A stretch of DNA of 64,000 bases from a bacterium A37T11 (lineage in GTDB: Bacteria; Bacteroidota; Bacteroidia; Sphingobacteriales; Sphingobacteriaceae): assembly GCA_900109895.1 (NCBI GenBank), contig FOBR01000011.1, forward strand, positions 62,001 to 126,000, read 5' to 3'. This document shows, piece after piece, positions 8,901 through 17,300 of this stretch. The translations under genes and the position numbers were made by a program. The notes under the pieces were generated by a model that was given only the letters and a program-made list of their open reading frames with translations, ran no database searches and had not been told where the DNA came from. The number at the start of each line of letters is the position of its first letter. Position 1 is the first letter of the stretch.

Positions 8901-9065
8901 ATTTTTGGTGGTGTCTTGAATGGGCATCCCGAAAATGGTAGGGACGCCAGCAAAAGAAAATGCTATATGCATGCCGATCGAAAAAACGATCGACATACCC
9001 GAAATTTTCAGTATTTTTAGCCAGAAATTGGGGCAATAGTGTCCTTTTAGGTATAAAATATTCAT
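5985..9065 (-). CDS. SusC/RagA-family TonB-dependent transporter (set 1, no STN domain)
   Basis: A 1026-residue outer-membrane receptor. After a signal region (about 1-45) and a short linker it goes directly to the SusC signature STGYQQIPKERATGSF (about 70-85), the plug (SIRGISTIYGNAKPLIVVD, SVSVLRDAAAASIWG) and a beta-barrel ending in QANF. Compared with the two other SusC proteins here (1162 and 1194 residues), it lacks the STN domain and the carboxypeptidase-regulatory-like repeat at the N-terminus, and no sigma/FecR pair adjoins it. So it should transport but not signal. The plug region is very close to that of set 3, pointing to duplication and divergence. Substrate unknown. Confidence 0.92.
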   Translation of the reverse strand: MNILYLKGHYCPNFWLKILKISGMSIVFSIGMHIAFSFAGVPTIFGMPIQDTTKNSLKDTIQLQEVTVSTGYQQIPKERATGSFVFIDSALFNRSASTDVLSRLKGITPSLLFDERAGGTPKLSIRGISTIYGNAKPLIVVDNFPYEGDLSNLNPNDVASVSVLRDAAAASIWGIRAGNGVIVITTKKGKQNQRTQVGFNSNVTVADKPDLWYEPKISSADFIEVEQYLYDHDYYKSDLANTTTFPVISPAVEIMANSALSETQKKEKLDLLRGQDIRSEIDRYFYRKAISQQYALNMQGGGEQHTYYYAADMDRNQQAVKSDSYNRINLTARNQFSFFQKLQVNTSLELTSSQKNSDNTLYFLQNAYPYERLADDAGNPLPIVRDYRASFAAAAEQNGRLNWQFVPLEEPENRSNGTALQHYRASVNAVYTLFKGLQASISYQYEHQATTQKYFQGQDAYFTRNLINQYINLSGTGNKYPVPQGGILDLTNGNLRSQNGRAQLQYAGDWLDHLHQVSLLAGFEAREVRSTFYTNRYYGYDPATGTSLPVNFTDQFARYPVSGRSTITRNQGMQGNLNRFRSYFANGAYTYRSRYTVSGSARIDQTNLFGVKSNQRSIPLWSSGLKWDINKENFYRLSWLQVLSLRWSYGYNGNFDETASAYVTATYVTNSYGLREARLGNLPNPELKGERTGIHNVGLDFSAFQNRLSGSVDYYHKRGKDLISNQPFDATTGRNIFRGNVSGMKGHGWDIQLNSKNINYRNFSWESNVIWGYTADKVIDYQLQPGSTYFFQDASLSGTALQNNPANGRPLFGVYSYRWAGLNPDTGDPQGYLNGQVSTDYAAISQHATLDSLIYHGRALPAHTGSFRNTFRIGPWGLSANILYKFGYYFRRQASAISYIPNMSAYTSEFGQRWQGSGDETRTNVPSVIYPQNAARGNFYQNSSALVEKGDHIRLQDIQLSLDLNGAIVRALLLRSLRVYAYVNNLGILWRANKQHLDPDYNSNATLGNTTLPTSRSIAMGLQANF

Positions 9066-9368
9066 CCTATTATTTGATTATGAAGCAATTAATTAAATTA
9101 CATTAGGCATTTAGCAATAGGCAATAAGCCTGCATAGCACCGTTTGGCGAAACAGCAAGCTTGAAAAGCGCTTAAACCCTATAGCCTATAGCTTACTGCT
9201 TATTCTGGTGCACAAATAATACGGATAATTGGGTCCTGCAGCATGCAGAACCTGCTGGCAGCGCGCGAGGGGCTGCAGGTTAATTTAGGGTAACGGAAGA
9301 AGGGGTAACACTGTTCCATACTCAATTAATAATGTGAATAATAAACAGGTCTCCCGTAAAAACCCAAA

Positions 9369-9464
9369 GGGGCGAGCTTCGCCGCTTTTGTCCGCTGGTA
9401 CCGTCGAGAACCAATCCCGAAATTAATCGGGACGAACACAAAAGCAAGACACGAAGCCCGCCCC
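9369..9464. repeat. Nested imperfect inverted repeat (cruciform-like, 96 nt)
   Basis: The outer arm GGGGCGAGCTTCG (9369-9381) pairs with CGAAGCCCGCCCC (9452-9464) apart from one base, the next arm CTTTTGT (9385-9391) nearly pairs with ACAAAAG (9438-9444), and an inner hairpin TCCCGA / TCGGGA (9415-9432) sits in the middle. Its length and layout recall the 74-nt element at 32369 and 33077, but the sequence differs. Confidence 0.55.
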
Positions 9465-9598
9465 ACTGGATGATGGTACAAAAGTACACATTTGCCAGCA
9501 AATGGGCGAACATTCGGCCTTCTCGTGTTCAGAAATTGACGGTTTCGCGAACGAGAGACCTGTTATTCAATCCCCAACTAGTTGGGGGCATATGTTAC

Positions 9599-9646
9599 CG
9601 GTTTACAACAAGCTTAATCTGTCGACGGTTGGTCTGTTGTAAACCG
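9599..9646. repeat. 12-bp inverted repeat upstream of XRE regulator
   Basis: CGGTTTACAACA (9599-9610) and TGTTGTAAACCG (9635-9646) are perfect reverse complements separated by 24 nt. It lies ~53 nt before the start of the XRE regulator and could be an operator for it or part of an old mobile element end. Confidence 0.55.
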
Positions 9647-9699
9647 ATGAAGCAAAGGTAATAATAAAATAAATATAAAAAAATAATTTATAAAAAATT

Positions 9700-10242
9700 A
9701 TGAAGTTTAACGTTGAGGATAATCTTAACATAAGTAGTCATTTTGGGAAGCAATTACGTAGATTTAGAGAATATACTGGTTTAACTCAACAACAGTATGC
9801 TGATTATTTAGATCTTACCTTTACACATATCAATAATGTCGAATTGGGAAAAAGCAGTGTTACAATTAAAAGTATGGCTATTATTTCAGATTCCTTCGGA
9901 GTAGCTTATTTTAATTTTGCCAACCCCAACTTCCCCATTCCCCCCTTAGAAAAAATGCCTGCCGCACTTCGTAAGTACATCAAGGAGGTAAAGAAAGAAA
10001 AAATAGAAAAGAAGAAACAGCCCCGCGTGATCCTGGCTCCATACCTGGATAAAGTGCTGGCTTCTGATCTTTTAAAGACCCCACGCTCCGCTGCTGAAAT
10101 AGCCGCCGCCATTGAAAAAGCCGAATGCACCCGGATAGACCCGGCCAAAATAACCGGCCTGCTCAGCATCCATCCCCGCAACAAACTGGTCCGCGTCATC
10201 CCGCCGGAGAAAGGGAGGGGAAATCTTTACGTTTTGATTTAA
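9700..10242 (+). CDS. XRE-family helix-turn-helix protein
   Basis: A 180-residue protein. Residues ~14-70 form an XRE/Cro HTH (LRRFREYTGLTQQQYADYL, then INNVELGKSSVT). A Lys-rich linker (~100-112) leads to a C-terminal domain (~115-180) ending GRGNLYVLI that resembles a second winged-helix-like unit and is not assigned. The final ~30 codons and the following stem-loop recur almost unchanged at 30827-30980 beside an Rpn gene, so this gene and Rpn genes have been copied together. It is convergent with an Rpn fragment. Possibly a regulator of a selfish or defence locus; target unknown. Confidence 0.75.
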   Translation: MKFNVEDNLNISSHFGKQLRRFREYTGLTQQQYADYLDLTFTHINNVELGKSSVTIKSMAIISDSFGVAYFNFANPNFPIPPLEKMPAALRKYIKEVKKEKIEKKKQPRVILAPYLDKVLASDLLKTPRSAAEIAAAIEKAECTRIDPAKITGLLSIHPRNKLVRVIPPEKGRGNLYVLI

Positions 10243-10283
10243 GGATGTATGATGAGTTTTGGAACATTAATGAGCAAAAAAAA

Positions 10284-10306
10284 CCACCCGCTAAATCAAC
10301 GGATGG
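10284..10306. terminator. Stem-loop repeat, copy 1 (shared 3' module)
   Basis: CCACCCG and CGGATGG form an almost complete 7-bp stem (one C-A mismatch) with a 9-nt loop, between the convergent XRE gene and Rpn fragment. A run of A precedes it, giving a U tract for transcripts coming from the minus strand. The same unit with its flanks recurs at 11819, 30958 and 32452, each time just beyond the 3' end of an Rpn reading frame. Confidence 0.6.
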
Positions 10307-10336
10307 CTTTGTGTTATATATAAAGGTATATCGGCC

Positions 10337-10651
10337 TTAAATTTTTTGTTTTTTGGCTAAGGAAGCCCGGACTTTTTGGACGAAATCAATGGAGACCGTG
10401 GCTACATCTGCAGCTTGATCGTCTGATAAGCCAAGTTTAATAATAAGCTTTGTAACAAACTCAGTGTTCCTTTCTTCTTCGGTTTCAAGTGCACCTTCCA
10501 GCTTGCCTTGCTCCTTAAATATTTCTTTTACTGTTTCAACGATTCCCATGTTAAGTTCTCCTTTTGATGTTTTTGACAACTCAATGTCAAAGATACGATT
10601 TTCTTCCACTTTCAGCATGTTGGAAGGAGGTCTAATTGTTATCATAAACAA
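10337..10651 (-). pseudogene. Rpn-family C-terminal fragment (copy A)
   Basis: A 104-codon frame with the C-terminal part only of an Rpn (recombination-promoting nuclease, PD-(D/E)XK) protein: NRIFDIELSKTSKGELNMGI, then the KEQGKLEGALE hinge and a helical tail ending VQKVRASLAKKQKI. The catalytic N-terminal two thirds are absent. The first ~15 codons (MFMITIRPPSNMLKV) do not match copy B and look like junction sequence. In E. coli the C-terminal part of RpnA is also made alone and acts as an intragenic antitoxin, so a short product need not be inert. As it stands it is best viewed as a remnant that may still be expressed. Confidence 0.65.
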
Positions 10652-10703
10652 AAACTTTTGGATGATATATTTAAAGTGGTTAAATTAGCCTAAACAAAGT
10701 TAA

Positions 10704-11801
10704 ATGGGATTTTTAAACAATATTTTCAATCGAAAAGAAAAACCACTCAAATCTTATGCTGATTTTTGGGAATGGTTTCGCAGACATAGTGATATCTTCT
10801 ATAAGGTAGTAAATACAAAGGACGATTTAAATAAAAACTTCTTTGACAAACTGTCTCCTAAACTCGGGGAGCTAAGGGATGGGATTTTTTTTATAACTGG
10901 GATGATAGATGATAATACGGCTGAACTTGTTTTCACTCCCGATGGGAAGGTGGAGAACATTGCTTGGGTGGAAGATCTCGTGGCGGCAGCCCCTGCGCTG
11001 CCTGGCTGGAAGTTTACGGCTTTAAAACCTGCGCTTAACTACCGCGATGTTATCATACGGATGGATCAGCTTGTATTTAGCAACGATACACTTTCTTTTA
11101 TTGAGAATGTTGATCCAGTTTACCCGGACTTGGTAGACCTGAGCGTTATTCACAGCGATTATACTGACGAGAATAAAATGCAGATCACCAATGGAGTTAT
11201 TATTTTCCTGGAAAATTTCCTGGGGGAGTTAAATTTTGCTACTTCTATCGATCATTTACAGGTAATTGGAAAGCAGGATGCAGAAAAGGAAAGGATTCCG
11301 ATGGAGAAACTGAAAGATTTCCTGGTATGGAGGGAAAAGGAGTTTGTGGGAAAATATATGGACACCCAGTACGATGCTAAAAACGAAACTTTTTCCTCTT
11401 TTGAGTCTTTGCATGAAAATGGAAATGTGTTAATTGCGATTATGAATACCGACTTGCTTTCCTGGGAAGGCAGTGCTTCGCACCCGTGGATTCTTTATGT
11501 CAACATAAAATTTGACAATAATGGTAGTGGTATGCCGGATGAGCCGACTTATACTCTACTGAATATTTTTGAAGATGATATGGTCCAGGAACTGCAGGGC
11601 AGTAATGCCTATCTTTATATAGGCCGCGAGACGGCTAACGGTGAGAGGGAGGTTTATTTTGCCTGTACCGAATTCAGGAAGCCTTCAAAAGTAATGGATG
11701 ATTTGTTGGTTCGGTATGCTGACAAGCTAACAGTTTCTTATGACATCTACAAAGATAAATACTGGCGGTCTTTTGATCGCTATAAGCCTGGGGTGGCTTA
11801 A
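10704..11801 (+). CDS. DUF695 domain-containing protein
   Basis: A 365-residue soluble protein without signal peptide or membrane segments. The C-terminal ~130 residues contain the DUF695-like stretch (HPWILYVNIKFDNNG, YLYIGRETANGEREVYFACTEF, then VSYDIYKDKYWRSFDRY). The N-terminal half (PLKSYADFWEWFRRH, VFTPDGKVENIAWVEDLV) is seen in related Bacteroidota proteins but has no known role. Function is unknown. The gene lies between two direct repeats made of Rpn C-terminal fragments, so it is plausible cargo of that repeat pair. The nearest other gene on its strand is the XRE regulator, 460 nt upstream. Confidence 0.72.
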   Translation: MGFLNNIFNRKEKPLKSYADFWEWFRRHSDIFYKVVNTKDDLNKNFFDKLSPKLGELRDGIFFITGMIDDNTAELVFTPDGKVENIAWVEDLVAAAPALPGWKFTALKPALNYRDVIIRMDQLVFSNDTLSFIENVDPVYPDLVDLSVIHSDYTDENKMQITNGVIIFLENFLGELNFATSIDHLQVIGKQDAEKERIPMEKLKDFLVWREKEFVGKYMDTQYDAKNETFSSFESLHENGNVLIAIMNTDLLSWEGSASHPWILYVNIKFDNNGSGMPDEPTYTLLNIFEDDMVQELQGSNAYLYIGRETANGEREVYFACTEFRKPSKVMDDLLVRYADKLTVSYDIYKDKYWRSFDRYKPGVA

Positions 11802-11818
11802 TTTAGTATGCCTGAGAA

Positions 11819-11841
11819 CCATCCGCTGAATCAACGGATGG
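11819..11841. terminator. Stem-loop repeat, copy 2
   Basis: CCATCCG and CGGATGG pair perfectly around a 9-nt loop, 18 nt after the DUF695 stop. It is the second copy of the 3' module seen at 10284 and may terminate both this gene and the convergent Rpn fragment. Confidence 0.6.
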
Positions 11842-11871
11842 CATTGTATTATATATAAAGGTACACCGGCC

Positions 11872-12354
11872 TTAAATTTTTTGTTTTTTGGCTAAATCTG
11901 CTTGTACTTTTATGACAAATTTTTCCGGAACACTTGCAAAATTGGTGATTTCAGCAATGGTGAATTTGTTAGCTTGTAGAAGCTTTGTAACAAACTCGGT
12001 TTTGTTTTTTTCTTCGGTTTCAAGTGCACCTTCCAGCTTGCCTTCAAGCCTACCTTCCAGCTTGCCTTCAAGCTTGCCTTGCTCCTTAAATATTTCTTTT
12101 ACTGTTTCAACGATTCCCATGTTAAGTTCTCCTTTTGATGTTTTTGACAACTCAATGTCAAAGATACGATTTTCTTCTTTATCCTGTACAAAAATAAATT
12201 GGGTTAAAAAGTAAGCAAAGCTCTCTATTTGCTCCAACGTGTATATTCCCGCCTTGCGTAACGCCTGTAAGATGAGTACCCGTGCCCGGTTAAGCTGTGA
12301 GTGTTTAGATGCATAATTGAGTCTGCCAATATCATCCTACTCTTGCTGCATCAT
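11872..12354 (-). pseudogene. Rpn-family C-terminal region with amber stop (copy B)
   Basis: The frame reads from two ATG codons at 12349-12354 (MMQQE), hits TAG at 12337-12339, then continues as DDIGRLNYASKHSQLNRARV to the end at 11872. The remaining open part (usable from a TTG at 12237) has 121 codons. It matches the Rpn C-terminal third, with an expanded hinge EGKLEGRLEGKLEGALE from tandem 12-nt units, then a tail FTIAEITNFASVPEKFVIKV that differs from copy A. The nuclease domain is missing. The amber codon replaces what is probably a Gln (CAG). Likely a decaying Rpn gene; a short C-terminal product is still possible. Confidence 0.65.
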
Positions 12355-12412
12355 TACAACATGATTCGTAAAGACACCAATTTTTCTTAAATTGCCCGGC
12401 AAAATCAAACAC

Positions 12413-12988
12413 ATGGCCAGTAACTACGGCACACATTCAGACAAAGAATTGATGCATTTGATTGCCAACAGCAATCAGGGCGCCTTTGCTGAGTTGTATG
12501 AAAGATATTGGGATAAACTCTTTTCGGTGGCTTTGCATACCCTTTCTTCACCGGAGGATGCCGAAGAGGTGGTACAAGACCTGTTTACGAAAATATGGAA
12601 CATCCGTGAAAAGCTGGTCATTGAAAAAGAACCAGGAGCCTACCTGGCGGCAGCTGTGAAATACCAGGTCATAAGCAGGCTCCGAATCCGGAAACGCCGG
12701 ATGGCATTGGAAAAGGAACAGCCCATTGATCTCACTGCCCTGTCAGAAGATAGCACTACGCTTTATCTTCGAGAAAAGGAGATCATGGAAGAACTGGAAC
12801 GTGGCATACAATTATTACCCCAAAAGTGCCAGTTGGTATTCCGTTTGAGTCGTGAACAGGGCCTTAGTACGCAAGAAATTGCCGATGAATTAAAAATTAG
12901 TACAAATACTGTCGAAAATCACCTGACAAAAGCTCTTCGAATCCTTCGTGAGTACTTCAAAAAGAGCTTTTTTTTATTTTTTTTATAG
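12413..12988 (+). CDS. ECF RNA polymerase sigma factor (set 2)
   Basis: A 191-residue sigma-70 family protein with region 2 (AFAELYERYWDKLFSVALH, then DAEEVVQDLFTKIWN) and region 4 (LPQKCQLVFRLSREQGLSTQ, then NTVENHLTKALRILREYF). This is the Bacteroidota FecI-like type. The ATG at 12413 was chosen over the upstream TTG at 12392. It heads a five-gene series: sigma, FecR, SusC with STN, SusD, TlpA. Released from its FecR partner it should activate the SusC promoter. The C-terminus is very Phe-rich (KKSFFLFFL), an oddity probably due to a recent shift of the stop codon into T-rich DNA. Confidence 0.92.
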   Translation: MASNYGTHSDKELMHLIANSNQGAFAELYERYWDKLFSVALHTLSSPEDAEEVVQDLFTKIWNIREKLVIEKEPGAYLAAAVKYQVISRLRIRKRRMALEKEQPIDLTALSEDSTTLYLREKEIMEELERGIQLLPQKCQLVFRLSREQGLSTQEIADELKISTNTVENHLTKALRILREYFKKSFFLFFL

Positions 12989-13064
12989 AAATATAAAAAA
13001 AACTGCAATCTGAGTAGTAGTATGGTTTCCTTCACAGCGTCTATACTTGAAAACAGGACAAACT

Positions 13065-14264
13065 ATGGCTGATGAAGCACCCCCATACATCCTTGAACTG
13101 GCAGAAAAATGGCTGAATGGCAGCATCACTCCTGAAGAAAAGCAGGATTTCGACGACTGGTATCATCATTTTGATTTCAGTTATGCCGACTATGAGGGCA
13201 AAGATACACTGAATCCGGAGGTCATTAAAAGGCGGGTATTCGAACAGCTATTGGCACACATGAAGGAGGGGCAGCACGCATTGACATCTTCATTAACTAC
13301 CCAAAAAAACAGGCATCTTTACCGCTGGACAAGCATGGCTGCAGCTATCCTTATAGCGGCCTTCGCCGCAATATATTATTTCCACTGGGCTAAACCAACC
13401 TTCACAGACATTGCTCCCGGCTATAACCAGGCTACGCTTACACTGGCAGACGGCACAACGTTTCCGCTTGATTCTGCTCAAACCGGCATTCAGATAGGTG
13501 CTGGAAACATTCGTTATAATGACGGAACCAAACTTACAGCCGTCATCCCGACCAAAACAGAGGGAGCACACCAGGCGATGGAACTGTCTCTTTCCACTCC
13601 GCGCGGGGGACAGTATCAAGTCATACTTTGCGATGGCACAAAGGTATGGTTAAATGCAGCATCTACCTTAAAGTATCCTTATAAGTTCAATGGTGACAAA
13701 AGAGAAGTCTTTTTAGAAGGCGAAGCGTATTTTTCGGTAAACAGCAAGGATGCAAAACCATTTATTGTAAAGACACGGGAACAGTCTACCACCGTGCTTG
13801 GTACGGAGTTTAACCTCGCCGCCTACGCGGATGAGGCGTCGGTCAAGACTACATTGATCAATGGCGCTGTGCGTGTATTGCACATAGATAGCAAACAACC
13901 CGCCTTCTTTGTATTGGCACCCGGAGAACAAAGCATACTAGTTGGCAACAAACTGACCAAGCAAAAAACAGATGTTGAAGTGGCTAGTGCCTGGAAAAAC
14001 GGGCAGTTTGATTTTACGGGCAAAAACCTGGAACAAGTGATGCGAGAGCTGGAACGCTGGTATGACTTTACGGTTATTTATGAAGGCTCGATACCTGAAA
14101 TGGAGTTCTATGGAAAAGTATATCGCAATAATAACCTTTCAGACGTGCTCGAAATATTGAAAGGGGCAAAAGTGCGGTTCAGGATAGCACCGGGTCGCAA
14201 GCTGATCATTGAAAATAACAAAAAAGGAGTTCAACCTAAAAAATACGACATGGAAAAAACATAA
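13065..14264 (+). CDS. FecR-family anti-sigma factor (set 2)
   Basis: A 399-residue inner-membrane protein. The N-terminal cytoplasmic part (about 1-85, with LAEKWLNGSITPEEKQDF) binds the sigma factor. One membrane segment follows (about 92-108, SMAAAILIAAFAAIYYF). The periplasmic FecR domain has TPRGGQYQVILCDGTKVWLN and GEAYFSV, then a C-terminal STN-like DUF4974 domain (NNLSDVLEILKGAKVRFRI). The ATG at 13065 was preferred to the TTG at 13047. It sits 76 nt after the sigma gene and 101 nt before SusC. It should transmit the substrate signal from the SusC STN domain. Confidence 0.92.
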   Translation: MADEAPPYILELAEKWLNGSITPEEKQDFDDWYHHFDFSYADYEGKDTLNPEVIKRRVFEQLLAHMKEGQHALTSSLTTQKNRHLYRWTSMAAAILIAAFAAIYYFHWAKPTFTDIAPGYNQATLTLADGTTFPLDSAQTGIQIGAGNIRYNDGTKLTAVIPTKTEGAHQAMELSLSTPRGGQYQVILCDGTKVWLNAASTLKYPYKFNGDKREVFLEGEAYFSVNSKDAKPFIVKTREQSTTVLGTEFNLAAYADEASVKTTLINGAVRVLHIDSKQPAFFVLAPGEQSILVGNKLTKQKTDVEVASAWKNGQFDFTGKNLEQVMRELERWYDFTVIYEGSIPEMEFYGKVYRNNNLSDVLEILKGAKVRFRIAPGRKLIIENNKKGVQPKKYDMEKT

Positions 14265-14273
14265 CATAAAAAA

Positions 14274-14301
14274 ACAGGAAAGGATTCGGCCCCTTTCCTG
14301 T
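14274..14301 (+). promoter_or_regulatory. Hairpin in the fecR-susC leader (set 2)
   Basis: ACAGGAAAGG and CCTTTCCTGT pair perfectly (10 bp) around an 8-nt loop, 10 nt after the fecR stop and 64 nt before SusC. An A run precedes it; no T run follows. It may reduce read-through from the regulator genes or shape the SusC leader; it marks the regulatory gap between regulator pair and transporter. Confidence 0.55.
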
Positions 14302-14365
14302 ATAACGTCCGGATACGTCATCCGTCCTTACTAACAGAGTTGTATATCCAAACTTTACAAAAGTA

Positions 14366-17300
14366 ATGAATCAATTTTTAATAAAAGCATGGTTAGTTAT
14401 GCGAATAACTACAATACTCTTGTTGATCGGTTGCCTGCAACTTAGTGCAACCAGTTTTTCACAGACCGTGAGCCTCCACGTCCAGAACCAGTCTCTGATT
14501 GTGGTACTAAAGGCTATTGAGCAGCAAACCGGTTATGCTTCATTAGGCAGCAATGAACTGTTTAAACAGGTCAAACCGATTTCCATCCAACTGAACCAGG
14601 TAACTATTGAAGAAGCCCTGGAATTGATCTTCCAAGACCAACCGCTTGCTTACCGCATCAAGGGCAAGACTATTTTACTTAGCGAGCGGCCAAATGCCCT
14701 CGACCCTGTGTTCCCTGGTAATGTCGCCATCCTACAACAACCCATTACAGGCAGGGTCACCGATTCTTTAGGTAGCCCTTTGCAGAATGCCACCGTGAGG
14801 ATCAAAGGAACAAATCGGGCAACATTTACGGATAAGGAGGGGAAGTTTACCTTTCGTGATGTTCCGGATGATGCCGTGCTGCAGATCTCCTATGTCGGAT
14901 ACCTGACTATTGAAATAGCTGCCAATGGACCTATAGATCACATTGTATTAATATCCCTTCAAAGCCAATTAGATGAAGCGGAGGTTGTGGTTAATACCGG
15001 GTATCAGAAATTGCCGAAAGAACGCTCCACAGGATCATTCGTACAGATTGATAGCATAACGTTTAATCGAGCAGTTTCTTCCGATATCCTAAGTCGTCTA
15101 CAAGGAGTTACCAATGGTATGCTGTTTGATCCAAAAGCAGGTAATGCCCTAGGCATTACGGTACGTGGTAAAAGCACGATTTATTCTGGCACTGCTCCCT
15201 TAATCGTTGTAGACAACTTTCCGTATACTGGAGAAATAAGCCAGCTAAACCCCTTGGATGTTTCCTCTGTCACTGTGTTAAAAGATGCCGCAGCAGCCTC
15301 GATATGGGGAAGCCGTGCGGGTAATGGCGTAGTGGTTATTACCACCAAAAGTGGCAAACTGAACCAGAAGGCTAATTTGAGCTTGACCTCCAACCTCACC
15401 ATCGGCGAGAAGCCAGACCTATACTACCAGCCGCAGCTGAGCTCGGCTGAGTACATTGAGGTAGAGCAATTCCTTTTTAATAAAGGATATTATGACGATG
15501 ATATAGCTACGCAATATACTTCTATATCTCCTGCCGTACAGATCATGCTGGATGCGCGGAATGGCCTTATTGGCGCAAGCGATTCAGCCAGCCGCATGCA
15601 GATGCTGTCTTCTCACGATGTACGCGATGACATGGCCAGATACTTTTACCGAAACAACAAGTTACAGCAATATAATCTGAATGTAAGTGGAGGTAGCCCT
15701 ACGCAATCTTATTATCTCTCGGCTGGCTATGACAAGAACATTTCAAGTACTGTTGGACAATCCAACGACCGCGTCACCATCAACGCAAACAACAGCTACG
15801 AACTGCTGGATAATAAACTGCGCATTGATGCTAACCTAACATTTAACAAATCGAATAGTAAGGATTATACAGGTTTAACAGACTACGTCTCTGATTTTCC
15901 TTACTCAGATGTGGCTGATGAAACGGGGATTCCACTAAATATTGCAGTAAGCAAAAACCATGGACTAAACAGACTGTATACAGACACAGCTGGCGGAGGG
16001 TTGCTTCTACCATGGAATTTTAACCCTCTTGATGAACTTCAAAATAAATACAATAATATTAGCCAGTCAACTACTGATTTTCGGGCGAATACCTCCATTT
16101 CATATAAGATCTTTCCATATTTAATGGTTACCACTAATTACCAATATTACCAAACAGTATACGATCAGTTGGATCAGTATGACCAGAATTCCTACTATGT
16201 ACGCAATCGTATCAATCAGCTTTCACAAATTGATGTTGCTTCGGCTACGGTTACCCGTCCCATACCTTTGGGTGATATTTTGGAACGGTCTTATTCAATT
16301 GGTAAATCGCATTACGGACGAGCTCAGCTTAATTTTGACAAGACCTTTTTTGCTAAGCATCAGATTTCGGCCATGGCGGGATTTGAAATCAGGCAAGATC
16401 GCAGCGATTACCATGCAAACAACGTATATGGTTATAATCCAAATGATGCTTCGGGTATTGATGCAGACTACTTAACCTACTTTCCTTATTATTACGGGTG
16501 GAACGTAAGTAGAATTTCGAGTGGTCTTTATGAAAGTAATTCCCTCAATCGCAACAGATCATACTACGGTAATATTGGATACATTTACGATGGTAAATAC
16601 CTGCTTACGGCAAGTCTACGTAGAGACGAGTCAAACCTATTTGGCGTGGCGACTAACCAAAAAGGGGTGCCACTTGGGCATATTGGATTTGGGTGGAATA
16701 TAGATAAAGAAAACTTTTATCGTTTTAAGCTGCTGCAACATTTAAAAGTCACCGCAACGTACGGTTTTAATGGATTGGTGAACAATAGCATATCAGCATT
16801 ATTAACAAGTAAATACTATACCCAAACTCCTTGGGGCGAAAAATCATATTGGGTTATTAACCCACCCAACCCCTCATTACGTTGGGAAAAGGTGAAGAAT
16901 GTCAATTTGGGAATAGAGTTTATTTCTGTGGGCAATATTTTAAGGGGCTCTATTGAATATTATATTAAGAATGGTGAAGATCTTATTGGGGATAGCCCAC
17001 TGGCTCCCCAAACCGGGGTTACTACCTTTACTGGAAATTCGGCTAATACTAACTCACATGGATGGGATATACAACTTACGTCCAATAATATTCAACGGAA
17101 TCATTTCTTATGGTCAACAACCTTAATACTAAATACCAATAAAAATAAAGTCACAGACTATAAAGTTAATATGGGATCCAATTATAATGTTGTTAATAGT
17201 TTGACTTCACCAATCAAGGATTATCCTATTAATTCAATTTGGGCTTTTGGCTGGGCGGGATTGGATGAACAAGGCAACCCGCAGGGATACCTGGATGGCG

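Larger units (their letters stand above)
9066..9699. other. 634-nt intergenic region with structured repeats
   Basis: No credible gene was seen on either strand. The part next to SusC (9066-9300) should hold its promoter and leader; it contains a GC-rich hairpin-prone segment (AACCTGC at about 9249 and GCAGGTT at about 9274). Further right are two listed inverted-repeat elements (9369-9464 and 9599-9646). Small open frames here look random. Confidence 0.6.

Noticed and set aside
3252-9065. Set 1 as a polysaccharide utilisation locus
   Set aside because: SusC/SusD are present but no carbohydrate-active enzyme is linked; the third gene is a thioredoxin, so a sugar role is not supported.
9322-9661. 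Overlapping small frames on both strands in the 9.3-9.7 kb gap
   Set aside because: They are by-products of the inverted repeats and have no coding signals.
12020-12090. Short regular repeats considered as a CRISPR array
   Set aside because: Units are 12 nt, in frame, without spacers, and code for the KLEG hinge of an Rpn protein. No CRISPR array or cas gene was seen anywhere in the window.
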